DNA of 6,260 bases from Candidatus Methanoplasma sp. (GCA_031283015.1 JAITCQ010000021.1:1-6260), one strand, 5' to 3'; positions 1 through 5,883 are shown, counted from the stretch's first letter. Notes: generated by a model from the sequence alone, not told the origin. Translations and numbers: made by a program.

Positions 1-87
1 CAGCGCCGCCAGGACCGTCCGTACGATGTTTGTCAGCATGTTCATTCCGACGTAGCTCGAGAAATCCCTTGCCTGAGCCTCTGCCAT
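1..87 (-). CDS. N-terminal fragment of a membrane protein, possibly a polysaccharide flippase
   Basis: Only the first 29 codons are in the window; the gene continues past the left edge. It starts at the ATG at 87-85 and reads MAEAQARDFSSYVGMNMLTN followed by IVRTVLAAL. A short polar head followed by a conserved-looking segment with N-x-x-R-x-x-L spacing resembles the start of archaeal oligosaccharide flippases of the MATE/Wzx superfamily, which move lipid-linked glycans across the membrane. That identity is inference from few residues and from the glycan genes nearby. The start is well supported: an almost perfect SD, AGGAGGCGAT at 100-91, lies three bases upstream. An overlapping ATG at 92 is out of frame and stops after 16 codons. 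The gene is divergent from the VTT-like gene. It could be another kind of membrane protein. Confidence 0.6.
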   Translation of the reverse strand, partial: MAEAQARDFSSYVGMNMLTNIVRTVLAAL

Positions 88-90
88 CCC

Positions 91-100
91 ATCGCCTCCT
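91..100 (-). promoter_or_regulatory. Strong Shine-Dalgarno site of the left-edge gene
   Basis: On the minus strand AGGAGGCGAT differs from the archaeal consensus AGGAGGTGAT by one base and lies three bases before the ATG at 87. It fixes the start of the left-edge gene. Confidence 0.8.
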
Positions 101-150
101 CAGTCCCTCATTGACAAACCGATTTTGTATCTAACTATTGGTATGAAAAA

Positions 151-157
151 CTTTATA
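151..157. promoter_or_regulatory. TATA box between divergent genes
   Basis: CTTTATA on the plus strand follows an A-rich stretch (GAAAAA) that fits a transcription factor B recognition element. It predicts a transcript start near 178-182, which lies downstream of the ATG at 172 and so argues for translation of the VTT-like gene from 235. Read on the minus strand the same bases give TATAAAG, which would place a start near 127, about 40 nt before the left-edge gene. The element could therefore serve both genes, but the upstream A-rich bases favour the plus direction. Positions of transcript starts are inferred from the usual archaeal spacing. Confidence 0.6.
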
Positions 158-234
158 CCGCGGCCCTGATAATGCTTTCACGCAAGGTGCGGCGCAAGAC
201 CTTTTCCGGCCTTCCGGGAATGGGGGGAACAAAG

Positions 235-813
235 ATGTCGAACATAGGTGAATGGATCTACGAGCTGTTCGGTTCGAACGGGGAATGGGGGATCCTGCTG
301 TGCATATTCCTCATCTTTCTGATCGACGCTCTGGTCTTCCCAACTCTTCCCGAGCTGTTCTTCGTCATCTCATTCATGTATAAACCGGACCTGCCGTTCG
401 GCCTTGAGCTGCTGGGGATCGCAGTGGTGGCGGAGATAATCGGGGTCGCGGCGCTGTACTATGCGGTCGGACATCTGAGGATCCCCAAGAGGATCGAACG
501 CATCGTCGGCAGATACCTCGATTTTCTTGTCCTCGGCGACGAGCGGCTCATCCTCCTGAACCGCGTGGCTCCGATGATCCCGTTCTGCGGCGCCATCGTA
601 AGGATCGCGGGGTGGAGCATCAAGTTGTCCATGGCCTATGTGGTGATCGGATGCGTGGTGAAATACGGCGCCATAATGCTGATGAGCAACTTCTTTTTCA
701 AGTTCTTCGATAGCGGCGAGGCCCAGTGGTATACCATAATCTTCATATTCGCGGTGATAGCCGTCAGTTTCATACTTTCTCTTGTTTATAAAAAGAAAGA
801 AACGGCCGTCTGA
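235..813 (+). CDS. Small VTT/DedA-like membrane protein
   Basis: The protein has 192 residues and about four to five hydrophobic segments (roughly residues 17-35, 38-49, 57-78, 133-153 and 166-186), ending in a KKK-rich cytoplasmic tail. The middle carries the pattern of the VTT (SNARE-associated/DedA) family: a glycine-rich membrane helix with Glu67 and Tyr75, then an amphipathic stretch, then R110-x-x-P113-x-x-P116 and a Gly126 before the next helix. Family members are linked to lipid scrambling or undecaprenyl-phosphate recycling in other organisms; applying that here is inference. The start at 235 is chosen over the ATG at 172, because the TATA box at 151 would start transcription near 180 and because a G-rich site (GGGGGGA, 222-228) precedes 235. 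The extra 21 residues are basic and atypical. The 3' end overlaps the opposing GT-C gene by 44 bp. Confidence 0.7.
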   Translation: MSNIGEWIYELFGSNGEWGILLCIFLIFLIDALVFPTLPELFFVISFMYKPDLPFGLELLGIAVVAEIIGVAALYYAVGHLRIPKRIERIVGRYLDFLVLGDERLILLNRVAPMIPFCGAIVRIAGWSIKLSMAYVVIGCVVKYGAIMLMSNFFFKFFDSGEAQWYTIIFIFAVIAVSFILSLVYKKKETAV

Positions 814-2176
814 GCCGTGCGGCCTTCCCCCCGTTCTCCCCGCGACCGCCGGTGAATTTCGCTTTGAGGAACAGCAGGAGGATCAACAGTATCCCGGCAT
901 ACTGCACCGCGCCGGCGGAGTAGTATATCCACGACATGGGCGACGCGCCCAGGAAAGCCGGGGTCTGGAACAGTTCTATCATTGACATTATGTGATCCTG
1001 CGGCATGAGGTCCGTGAATGTCCCGAGGGACATGAACAGCACGAAGTTGCCCCCTAGGATGAAGACCGCCCCTCCGACCGACACCAATGCCCAGCTCCAT
1101 TTGAATTTCGGATCCTTCGTCACGATATATATCGCGAGGAACGGTATCAGAAGCACGAGATACTGTGGCGCCGGAGGGAAAATGAATATTACCGCCACCA
1201 TCAGCAGGGCGTACTTGAAGAACGAGTCGTCGAGTTCCTCCCCGCTCTTCTTCGACAGCGACCATGCGAGGAACAGCGACACGAATATGGCGATGATGTA
1301 AGTTATCGCCGCGCCGTTCGACAGTATCGTGTCGAGCAGGGTCCCGGCGGTCCCTTCCCCGCTCACCCTCGTGGTTATGAACAATACGCTTTCTGACAGG
1401 GTCCCGTCCGCGATCTGCGGCGCCATGAGCATCAGGAATCCCGCCAGGACGCCGGCGACCGCTTTCGCTACCGATCTGTACTCCGCGCCGCCGCGGTGCT
1501 TCGCGATGATATATGCGATGAGCAGGAACGCCAGATATATCGGGAAGAACTTTGTGAGGACCGCGAAAGAGAACAGTATGCCTGCGAGGAAGAGCCTGTC
1601 CTTCCTTACCATTATTATGCAGAGAAGGGCGAAAAGGACCGAGAACGTGTCGAACATTCCGGATATGGATGAGGTGAAGATCACCAGCGGGCAAAGGAAC
1701 CAGAGTCCGAATCCGATGGTGGCCTTCCTCATATCCTGGGTCTTATCCTTTATCAGCCAATATACGAGGTATCCTATTATCAGATCGCTTATGAGGAGGG
1801 GCACCTTCACCCAGAAATTGAATTCCACGGACGTGACGGTCGAAGAGAAGAACCACTCCGGATATGACTCCACTAGGAAGAACGCCGGGACCCTCAGCCC
1901 CATGACGTCGATGTTCAGAAACGTCTCCTGCAGCACCGACATGAATGAGAGGATATAACCCCAGACCGGGGTGTAGTAGTACCCCTCCAGCCCGTACAGG
2001 CCCTCTCCGGCCTCGATGTTCCCTATGATAGTCGCCCAGAAGTCGGAGTCGTAGCCCACTTCGACGAAGGGAAAGATACAAAGTCTCACCGCTATGCCGA
2101 TGACGGCGATCAGGAACACGGGGTGTCTGACAAGGGTGTACGGCGAGGATATCCGGGCGCTTGAGTCACCGAACAT
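770..2176 (-). CDS. GT-C fold, Gpi18/GT87-like membrane glycosyltransferase
   Basis: This 468-residue integral membrane protein has about ten hydrophobic segments. Soon after the first helix an outward loop holds D43-S-D45, the place where GT-C enzymes keep their acidic catalytic motif, followed by an aromatic G-Y-Y-Y-T-P-V-W stretch. Further motifs match the Gpi18/DUF2029 type of mannosyltransferase: VKVPLLISDLIIGYLVY, a CPLVIFTSSISGMFDTFSVL region (like NP..i..S...Gq.D), a LTKFFP segment, and FPPAPQYLVLLIPF late in the protein. Such enzymes use polyprenyl-phosphate sugars and act on the outer face of the membrane; donor and acceptor here are unknown. The start at 2176 is preferred over the ATG at 2200 because GGGAGGTG at 2189-2182 lies five bases before it. 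It overlaps the upstream gene by 11 bp, which suggests coupled translation. The C-terminal 25 residues are basic and overlap the VTT-like gene on the other strand. Confidence 0.85.
   Translation of the reverse strand: MFGDSSARISSPYTLVRHPVFLIAVIGIAVRLCIFPFVEVGYDSDFWATIIGNIEAGEGLYGLEGYYYTPVWGYILSFMSVLQETFLNIDVMGLRVPAFFLVESYPEWFFSSTVTSVEFNFWVKVPLLISDLIIGYLVYWLIKDKTQDMRKATIGFGLWFLCPLVIFTSSISGMFDTFSVLFALLCIIMVRKDRLFLAGILFSFAVLTKFFPIYLAFLLIAYIIAKHRGGAEYRSVAKAVAGVLAGFLMLMAPQIADGTLSESVLFITTRVSGEGTAGTLLDTILSNGAAITYIIAIFVSLFLAWSLSKKSGEELDDSFFKYALLMVAVIFIFPPAPQYLVLLIPFLAIYIVTKDPKFKWSWALVSVGGAVFILGGNFVLFMSLGTFTDLMPQDHIMSMIELFQTPAFLGASPMSWIYYSAGAVQYAGILLILLLFLKAKFTGGRGENGGKAARLRRPFLSFYKQEKV
783..824 (-). 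terminator. Hairpin plus T-tract near the convergent gene ends
   Basis: Read on the minus strand, GGCCG at 824-820 can pair with CGGCC at 808-804, and this is followed at 802-790 by a pyrimidine-rich run (TTTCTTTCTTTTT). It looks like a terminator, but it lies before the GT-C stop codon at 772-770, so efficient termination here would remove the stop. On the plus strand the same hairpin spans the VTT-like stop codon and is followed by a C-rich run. Function is uncertain. Confidence 0.3.
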
Positions 2177-3191
2177 GCATGCACCTCCCGAAAACGACAT
2201 AGTATCCGCCTATCGAAACATATACGGATATTCCGCCGGTGCCCTCCGGGATGCCGAAGGACAGTTCGGCGGTACCGCGCGTGACTGTCCCTGACCTTGT
2301 TTCCAGGACCTTCGAATAGCACGATATGCCGGACGAGATCACTTGGGCGGCGTCGTCGCAGAGATACCTTTCGTAGTTCCCTCCGAAGACGCAGATCATA
2401 CCTCCGCCGAAAGGCACCATGGAAACTGAGGAGTATCCGTCCAGAGAGTATCCCATCGATACGGAACCTTCGATCCCCGACGCGTTCAGGCCGTACAGCG
2501 TTCTGTTCCACTTAAGCGCCAGAGCGTTCGTGAGTCCGTTACCGTCGATGACGGACAGCGCCGGACCGGAGTCGTCCATGCTGACACACTCTCTTCCGAA
2601 GAACAGCTCCTGGGCGTTCTCCACCTCGGCCAGCCCGTCCCCCGTGCGACAGAACATACCGATGGGGGATGCCATCCAATAAAGCCTGCCGCCTTCTTTG
2701 ATCCATTTGAAGAGAAGGTCTGTCTCCTGGCCGGAATATATGCTTTCCGGCAGTGCGTAAGACATTACCAGCAGACCTTTCGATCTGCTGTCTCCCGCGT
2801 CGGCGAGCATTTCGTCCAGCAGACGTTCGTCGTCGCATATCACCACGTCGCCGAACCCGCGCACTCTGAGCGACCTGCACATCTGATCTATCGCATAACG
2901 AATGTCCACGTCCCTCAGCCCTGCCGCCTCTCCCGCATCCCCTATGGTCTCGCCGTACCTTTCGTCGAGATAGATGTACAGCCGGGCCAGGTCCGGATAT
3001 GTCCCGTTGTCCGCGACGATGACGGAGAACGTGTCCGAACCCGACGACGAGACTGTGACGTTCGCCGAATCTCCGTCGGACACCGCTTCCGCGCCATATC
3101 CGTGCGGGCTGATGCCGTATGCCGCCAGCTCCCCCGCCAGCACCGCGGCGCACAATACCACTGAAAGCAGGACCAGCTTGTCTATCTTCAC
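2166..3191 (-). CDS. Exported protein of unknown function in a glycan operon
   Basis: I do not recognise this 341-residue protein. Residues 1-24 are a positive start plus a hydrophobic helix (LVLLSVVLCAAVLAGELAAY), fitting a signal peptide or membrane anchor, so the rest should face outside. Four N-glycosylation sequons are present: N44-V-T, N62-G-T, N229-R-T and N236-A-S. Residues 138-180 (GLLVMSYALPESIYSG, then LLFKWIKEGGRLYWMASP) and 261-272 (FGGGMICVFGGN) resemble the alternating strands and GG turns of class I amidotransferase-like domains such as DUF4350, but no catalytic Cys-His pair is evident; this fold is inference. The start is a GTG, preceded by GAGGGAG at 3202-3196. The gene lies 49 bp after GT2 and overlaps GT-C by 11 bp, which ties it to the GT-C step. 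A TATA-like box at 3245-3238 may give it its own promoter. Confidence 0.75.
   Translation of the reverse strand: MKIDKLVLLSVVLCAAVLAGELAAYGISPHGYGAEAVSDGDSANVTVSSSGSDTFSVIVADNGTYPDLARLYIYLDERYGETIGDAGEAAGLRDVDIRYAIDQMCRSLRVRGFGDVVICDDERLLDEMLADAGDSRSKGLLVMSYALPESIYSGQETDLLFKWIKEGGRLYWMASPIGMFCRTGDGLAEVENAQELFFGRECVSMDDSGPALSVIDGNGLTNALALKWNRTLYGLNASGIEGSVSMGYSLDGYSSVSMVPFGGGMICVFGGNYERYLCDDAAQVISSGISCYSKVLETRSGTVTRGTAELSFGIPEGTGGISVYVSIGGYYVVFGRCMHVR
2182..2189 (-). promoter_or_regulatory. Shine-Dalgarno site deciding the GT-C start
   Basis: GGGAGGTG on the minus strand lies within the last codons of the exported protein gene and five bases before the ATG at 2176. It supports that start rather than the ATG at 2200. 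Confidence 0.75.
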
Positions 3192-3195
3192 GTGT

Positions 3196-3202
3196 CTCCC
3201 TC
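3196..3202 (-). promoter_or_regulatory. Shine-Dalgarno site before a GTG start
   Basis: GAGGGAG on the minus strand lies four bases before the GTG at 3191 and supports it as the start of the exported protein, placing the hydrophobic signal helix right after the start. A second GTG at 3204 is in another frame. Confidence 0.6.
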
Positions 3203-3237
3203 ACAACGGTGTTCGGTATTCCCGAGCCGCTCTACTG

Positions 3238-3245
3238 ATATTATA
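3238..3245 (-). promoter_or_regulatory. Candidate internal promoter (TATA box) in the operon
   Basis: TATAATAT on the minus strand, preceded by the purine-rich AAGAAAC, overlaps the GT2 stop codon. Usual archaeal spacing puts a transcript start near 3213, leaving a leader of about 20 nt before the GTG at 3191. The same eight bases form the shared TATA element at 4201-4208. It could allow the exported protein and GT-C to be transcribed without GT2. Confidence 0.4.
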
Positions 3246-4131
3246 GTTTCTTTGTGGTCTTTACCGGATCCCAAATGCTGACGTCCCCCTTACGGAGCCT
3301 CACGTGGAGGTTGGCCATCAGCCTGGAATATGCCTCAAGCAATGTCGAGACGGCGATCTTCACCGGATGGAACCCCATTTCCTTCATCGTTTCCACATAC
3401 GCGGGATAAAGCGTTTTCAGCTTCCAGGTTGGAACGTCGAAGTCGTGCTCCTTCTTGATGGAGCGCTCCCCGATGTTGACCCTCGTCCTTTGTTTCACGA
3501 AGTCCTTTATCGTCTCCGGACCTTTGTTGAACACCTTTGCGTCCGGGGCGTAGACGCTTCTGTAGCCAGAGACCTCCAGTTCCATCTTGAGGGTGTCCTC
3601 GTCCCCGGAGTTCTTCACCGACAGTCTTGTGCCGATGTCCCTGAAAGCGATGATCTCCCCGATCTTCGGTTCCGCTAGAGAGACGTGATGATGCATCGAC
3701 CATATCACGTGGGACGCGAACCCCGGGATGGTGTTCTTGTCGTTGGTCGGGATCGGACGGCCCCCGACGATGCCCACGCCGGCGTCCTTCAAGGGTTCCA
3801 GCAGATTCTGGAGACTGCTCCTGTCAAAGAAGATCGTGTCCGCATTCAGTATGATGACTATCTCCGTCCCCTTGCTGTCCAAGAAACAATTCACCGCAGA
3901 GTTCTTGCCTTCCCTTCTTTCCTGACGGATCAGCCTGAGCGAACCGTGTTCCGTCATCGATCGTACGACTATGTCATCGGTCCCGTCCGTGCTTCCGCTG
4001 GAGACCACGATCACTTCCTTGAGACAGAATCCGTCCAGTGTCTGCTCATAGACCGACCTCACCGCCCTTTCGATGTTGGCGGCTTCGTTATATGCGCATA
4101 TTCCCAGTGTGACGGGGGTTTGTCCGCTCAT
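3241..4131 (-). CDS. GT2 family glycosyltransferase
   Basis: This 296-residue soluble enzyme has a complete GT-A core. Visible motifs in order are A13-Y-N-E16 with the nearby nucleotide-binding strand, S44-S-G-S-T-D-G-T51, R73-E-G-K-N-S (typical before the donor-binding acidic pair), a DxD-like L95-N-A-D-T99 where the first Asp is Asn, the D177-E-D179 catalytic-base region after SGDEDT, and the basic Q214-R-T-R-V-N segment. It should transfer a sugar from a nucleotide donor in the cytoplasm; the sugar cannot be told. There is no membrane helix near the N-terminus; the C-terminal 60 residues may lie on the membrane. The start at 4131 is preferred to the ATG at 4197, because the TATA box at 4208-4201 sits only a few bases before 4197 and because GGAAGTGA at 4144-4137 precedes 4131 by five bases. 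It is the first gene of the minus-strand operon. Confidence 0.9.
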   Translation of the reverse strand: MSGQTPVTLGICAYNEAANIERAVRSVYEQTLDGFCLKEVIVVSSGSTDGTDDIVVRSMTEHGSLRLIRQERREGKNSAVNCFLDSKGTEIVIILNADTIFFDRSSLQNLLEPLKDAGVGIVGGRPIPTNDKNTIPGFASHVIWSMHHHVSLAEPKIGEIIAFRDIGTRLSVKNSGDEDTLKMELEVSGYRSVYAPDAKVFNKGPETIKDFVKQRTRVNIGERSIKKEHDFDVPTWKLKTLYPAYVETMKEMGFHPVKIAVSTLLEAYSRLMANLHVRLRKGDVSIWDPVKTTKKL

Positions 4132-4136
4132 TGTGC

Positions 4137-4144
4137 TCACTTCC
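4137..4144 (-). promoter_or_regulatory. Shine-Dalgarno site deciding the GT2 start
   Basis: GGAAGTGA on the minus strand differs from GGAGGTGA by one base and ends five bases before the ATG at 4131. It supports that start over the ATG at 4197, which has no such site. Confidence 0.65.
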
Positions 4145-4200
4145 GCGGGATGCCGCTGCGGCACCTCTGCCTGTGTCGTAGTAGGGATGATTTTCATGTC

Positions 4201-4208
4201 TATAATAT
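4201..4208. promoter_or_regulatory. Shared TATA element between divergent GT2 and GT4 genes
   Basis: TATAATAT on the plus strand reads ATATTATA on the minus strand, and both are acceptable archaeal TATA boxes. On the minus strand it follows the purine-rich CAAAACG, a good TFB-recognition context, and predicts a GT2 transcript start near 4178. On the plus strand the preceding bases (CATGTC) are a poorer match; a start near 4231 would give GT4 a leader of about 60 nt. No other TATA-like sequence is evident between the two genes. Confidence 0.55.
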
Positions 4209-4283
4209 CGTTTTGCCGACCGTGCGGAAGCGGCTCAGGTCCGAGAGCTACGATTATCTACTGGGTCTGCCATCCCATATGCG

Positions 4284-4289
4284 GGCGAT
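4284..4289 (+). promoter_or_regulatory. Shine-Dalgarno-like site before the GT4 ACG codon
   Basis: GGCGAT, in the context GCGGGCGATAGA, lies three bases before the ACG at 4293. It matches the 3' half of AGGAGGTGAT with one mismatch and resembles the AGGAGGCGAT site at 100-91, which also carries C in place of T and also sits three bases before its start codon. This spacing supports initiation at 4293. Confidence 0.45.
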
Positions 4290-4292
4290 AGA

Positions 4293-5402
4293 ACGAAGAT
4301 CATCGACGTCAACCCATTCTTTTATCCCTTCAAAGGCGGGATCGAGCACAGGATGCATGATACCAGCAGGCTGCTTGCCGCCGAAGGCCACGACGTCACC
4401 GTTCTGACGGGGAGACTCCCGGGAACCGCGGATGAGGAAAGGACGGAGGATGGGTACACCATAATACGCCTGAGGTCGAAGATCGTGAACGTTTACAACC
4501 CCCCTTTCATTTCGTCCAAGGACGTGCTTGAGACGCTGAACGGCATGGACGCCGATATCGTCAACTACAATTACAGATGGGCCCCGAGCTACAACAGGGA
4601 CCTGAAAAGATACGACGGGAAGAAAGTGTTCACTTACCACAACATGTGGGGGGAGGGGATAGGGATGCAGGCCAAGATATCGGAGTTCAACGACGGCAGG
4701 TTCAGGTCCTGTCTGGATACGTTCGACCACGTGATCGCGGTGAGCGACCATGTCCGTAACGACCTCCTAAGAAGGGGGTATCCGGAGAGATACGTCACGT
4801 CGGTCCCCGCCGGCCTGTCGAAGTATCCCGGCATCGGGAAAGGGGACGGGGATTTCATACTGTCTCTGGGACGGCTTGTGAGGACGAAGGGGCTGGATTA
4901 CCTTATCGAAGCCATGAAGGACGTCGACTGCAGGCTGGTGATATGCGGCAGGGGTCCCGACGCGGAACGGTTGGCTAAACGTATCAGAAAGCTCGGCCTG
5001 GAGGATCGGATAGAAATGAAAGGATGGGTGGAAGAGGATGAGAAAGAAGGGCTCATGGGCTCGTGCAAGTTCTTTGTCATGCCCTCTCTATTCGAATCTC
5101 TGGGTCTTGCCGCCATCGAACTGATGGCGCACGGGAGGCCGATCGTCCACACCGACGTGAACGGACTCCCCGACACGGTAATGGACGGCGGAATATCCGT
5201 GCCTCCGAAGGACCCGGCCGCTTTATCAAAGGCGATGAACGCCCTGCTTGACGACCCGGGTCTCGCCGAAAAGCTTGGAAAGAACGCGGCAGAGCAGGCG
5301 CAGAGATACAGGTGGGACGGTCTGATACCGAAGATAGAAGCGGTCTACGAGAAAGTGGTGTCGGGAGAATACTCCTCTGCCGATATCCGCAAGGCGGTCT
5401 GA
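4293..5402 (+). CDS. GT4 family glycosyltransferase, non-standard or mutated start
   Basis: The 369-residue protein is a full GT-B enzyme that should transfer a sugar from a nucleotide donor in the cytoplasm. The N-terminal domain begins with KIIDVNPFFYPFKGGIEHR, with the glycine loop G15-G-I-E18. The C-terminal domain starts near residue 188 and has the S191-L-G-R-L-V-R-T-K-G strand, C218-G-R-G-P-D, the EX7E motif E268-S-L-G-L-A-A-I-E276 in the PSLFES context, and N290-G-L-P-D. The first ATG is at 4353, but starting there would delete the first strand and glycine loop. Upstream, the frame stays open to the TAA at 4203 and has no ATG, GTG or TTG. ACG at 4293 stands exactly where family members have ATG. 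Either it is a non-AUG start, or ATG was changed by a single T-to-C mutation or read error, or a frameshift joins the ATG at 4279. It is divergent from the GT2 gene. Confidence 0.88.
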   Translation, partial: TKIIDVNPFFYPFKGGIEHRMHDTSRLLAAEGHDVTVLTGRLPGTADEERTEDGYTIIRLRSKIVNVYNPPFISSKDVLETLNGMDADIVNYNYRWAPSYNRDLKRYDGKKVFTYHNMWGEGIGMQAKISEFNDGRFRSCLDTFDHVIAVSDHVRNDLLRRGYPERYVTSVPAGLSKYPGIGKGDGDFILSLGRLVRTKGLDYLIEAMKDVDCRLVICGRGPDAERLAKRIRKLGLEDRIEMKGWVEEDEKEGLMGSCKFFVMPSLFESLGLAAIELMAHGRPIVHTDVNGLPDTVMDGGISVPPKDPAALSKAMNALLDDPGLAEKLGKNAAEQAQRYRWDGLIPKIEAVYEKVVSGEYSSADIRKAV

Positions 5403-5502
5403 CTGATTATTCGACCTCGGTTCCTCCGTGTTGTGCCAGTGCTTTCGGTGATCCCGTCGTTAATAGAATCGAATGCGGCCCTGCGATGCGGCCCGTTTCA
5501 TA

Positions 5503-5526
5503 CCCCGCTCGGCGGGGGACCTTTTT
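5503..5526 (+). terminator. Hairpin followed by T-run after the GT4 gene
   Basis: CCCCGC at 5503-5508 pairs with GCGGGG at 5512-5517 across a three-base TCG loop, and five T residues follow at 5522-5526. The shape is that of an intrinsic terminator. In archaea the T-run matters most and the hairpin may be incidental. It lies 101 bp after the GT4 stop codon. Confidence 0.45.
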
Positions 5527-5533
5527 CCAATCC

Positions 5534-5540
5534 CTTATAA
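5534..5540 (+). promoter_or_regulatory. TATA-like element with no clear gene behind it
   Basis: CTTATAA, part of the palindrome CTTATAAG, lies just after the terminator candidate. Usual spacing would start a transcript near 5564, at a GTG and just before the ATG at 5573. No recognisable gene follows for 300 bp, so it is either a promoter for a small RNA or peptide or a chance match. Confidence 0.3.
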
Positions 5541-5676
5541 GCTGTCTTTAATATGTCTTTACCGTGAGTCCGATGGAGGCTGGAAGCAGACTTGTATTTC
5601 ATCGCGCACAATTATATGGATGTCGACATAGAAAGGGTAAGATATACCGTATTGGAAAAATCCCTGCTTTAGAGAG

Positions 5677-5751
5677 CGGGTGCAGGGCCGTCCTGGCCGG
5701 CCTTTAAGATCGTCTTTACGGCATTTTCTGACCGTTACATCTCCGCACCCG
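5677..5751 (+). other. Foldable segment, possible small RNA
   Basis: CGGGTGC at 5677-5683 is perfectly complementary to GCACCCG at 5745-5751. Inside, GGCC at 5686-5689 and 5695-5698 can pair around GTCCT, and AAGA (5706-5709) can pair with TCTT (5713-5716) around TCG. The result is a closing stem with two short inner hairpins. The helices are short and may be chance; no known RNA family is recognised. Confidence 0.2.
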
Positions 5752-5840
5752 GCATGCGACATATGGGCATTTTTACAAAACGCCCCGTTCTGCAAGACTC
5801 CCGCGGCAATGTTGTGAGAATTTCTCTCTGGAATAACACA

Positions 5841-5850
5841 TAATAATATT
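5841..5850 (+). promoter_or_regulatory. TATA box of the GtrA-like gene
   Basis: TAATAATATT follows GAATAACACA and overlaps the 12-bp palindrome AATAATATTATT (5842-5853). The predicted transcript start near 5872 gives a leader of about 12 nt before the ATG at 5884, in keeping with the lack of a good SD site there. Confidence 0.5.
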
Positions 5851-5883
5851 ATTCTTGAGCGCCATTATTGTTCCCGGGTTCGC

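Larger units (their letters stand above)
5403..5883. other. 481-bp intergenic region without a confident gene
   Basis: After the GT4 stop there is a short direct repeat (ATGCGGCCC at 5473-5481 and 5486-5494), then a hairpin/T-tract terminator candidate, then a TATA-like element at 5534, a weakly structured segment around 5677-5751, and the promoter of the GtrA-like gene at 5841. A 44-codon frame (5573-5707, plus, MEAGSRLVFHRAQLYGCRHR at its start) lies where a transcript from 5534 would begin, but has no SD site and no recognisable motif. A 78-codon frame on the minus strand (5795-5559) also shows nothing familiar. No tRNA or rRNA pattern was seen. Confidence 0.5.

Noticed and set aside
172..234. 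Upstream start for the VTT-like gene
   Set aside because: The ATG at 172 lies before the transcript start predicted from the TATA box at 151, and the extra residues are basic and unlike the family's N-terminus.
786..1694. Long minus-strand frame of 302 codons
   Set aside because: It lies inside the GT-C gene in another frame, and its product is Arg/His/Pro/Gly-rich with no membrane helices or motifs, as expected of a shadow frame in GC-rich DNA.
1329..1958. Plus-strand frame of 209 codons
   Set aside because: It is antisense to the GT-C gene, whose membrane helices and motifs are clear; the product is low-complexity and motif-free.
4353..4355. ATG at 4353 as the GT4 start
   Set aside because: It would remove the first strand and the glycine loop of the GT-B fold, both of which are encoded in frame just upstream.
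3685..4407. Plus-strand frame of 240 codons across the GT2 start and the divergent promoter
   Set aside because: It runs antisense to GT2, crosses the promoter and into the GT4 gene, and shows no recognisable motif.
5473..5494. Direct repeat ATGCGGCCC as a CRISPR or attachment-site signal
   Set aside because: Only two nine-base copies four bases apart; no array, integrase or tRNA is near.
5559..5795. Minus-strand frame of 78 codons in the intergenic region
   Set aside because: No SD site, no motif, and its end overlaps the plus-strand promoter region; kept only as a possibility.
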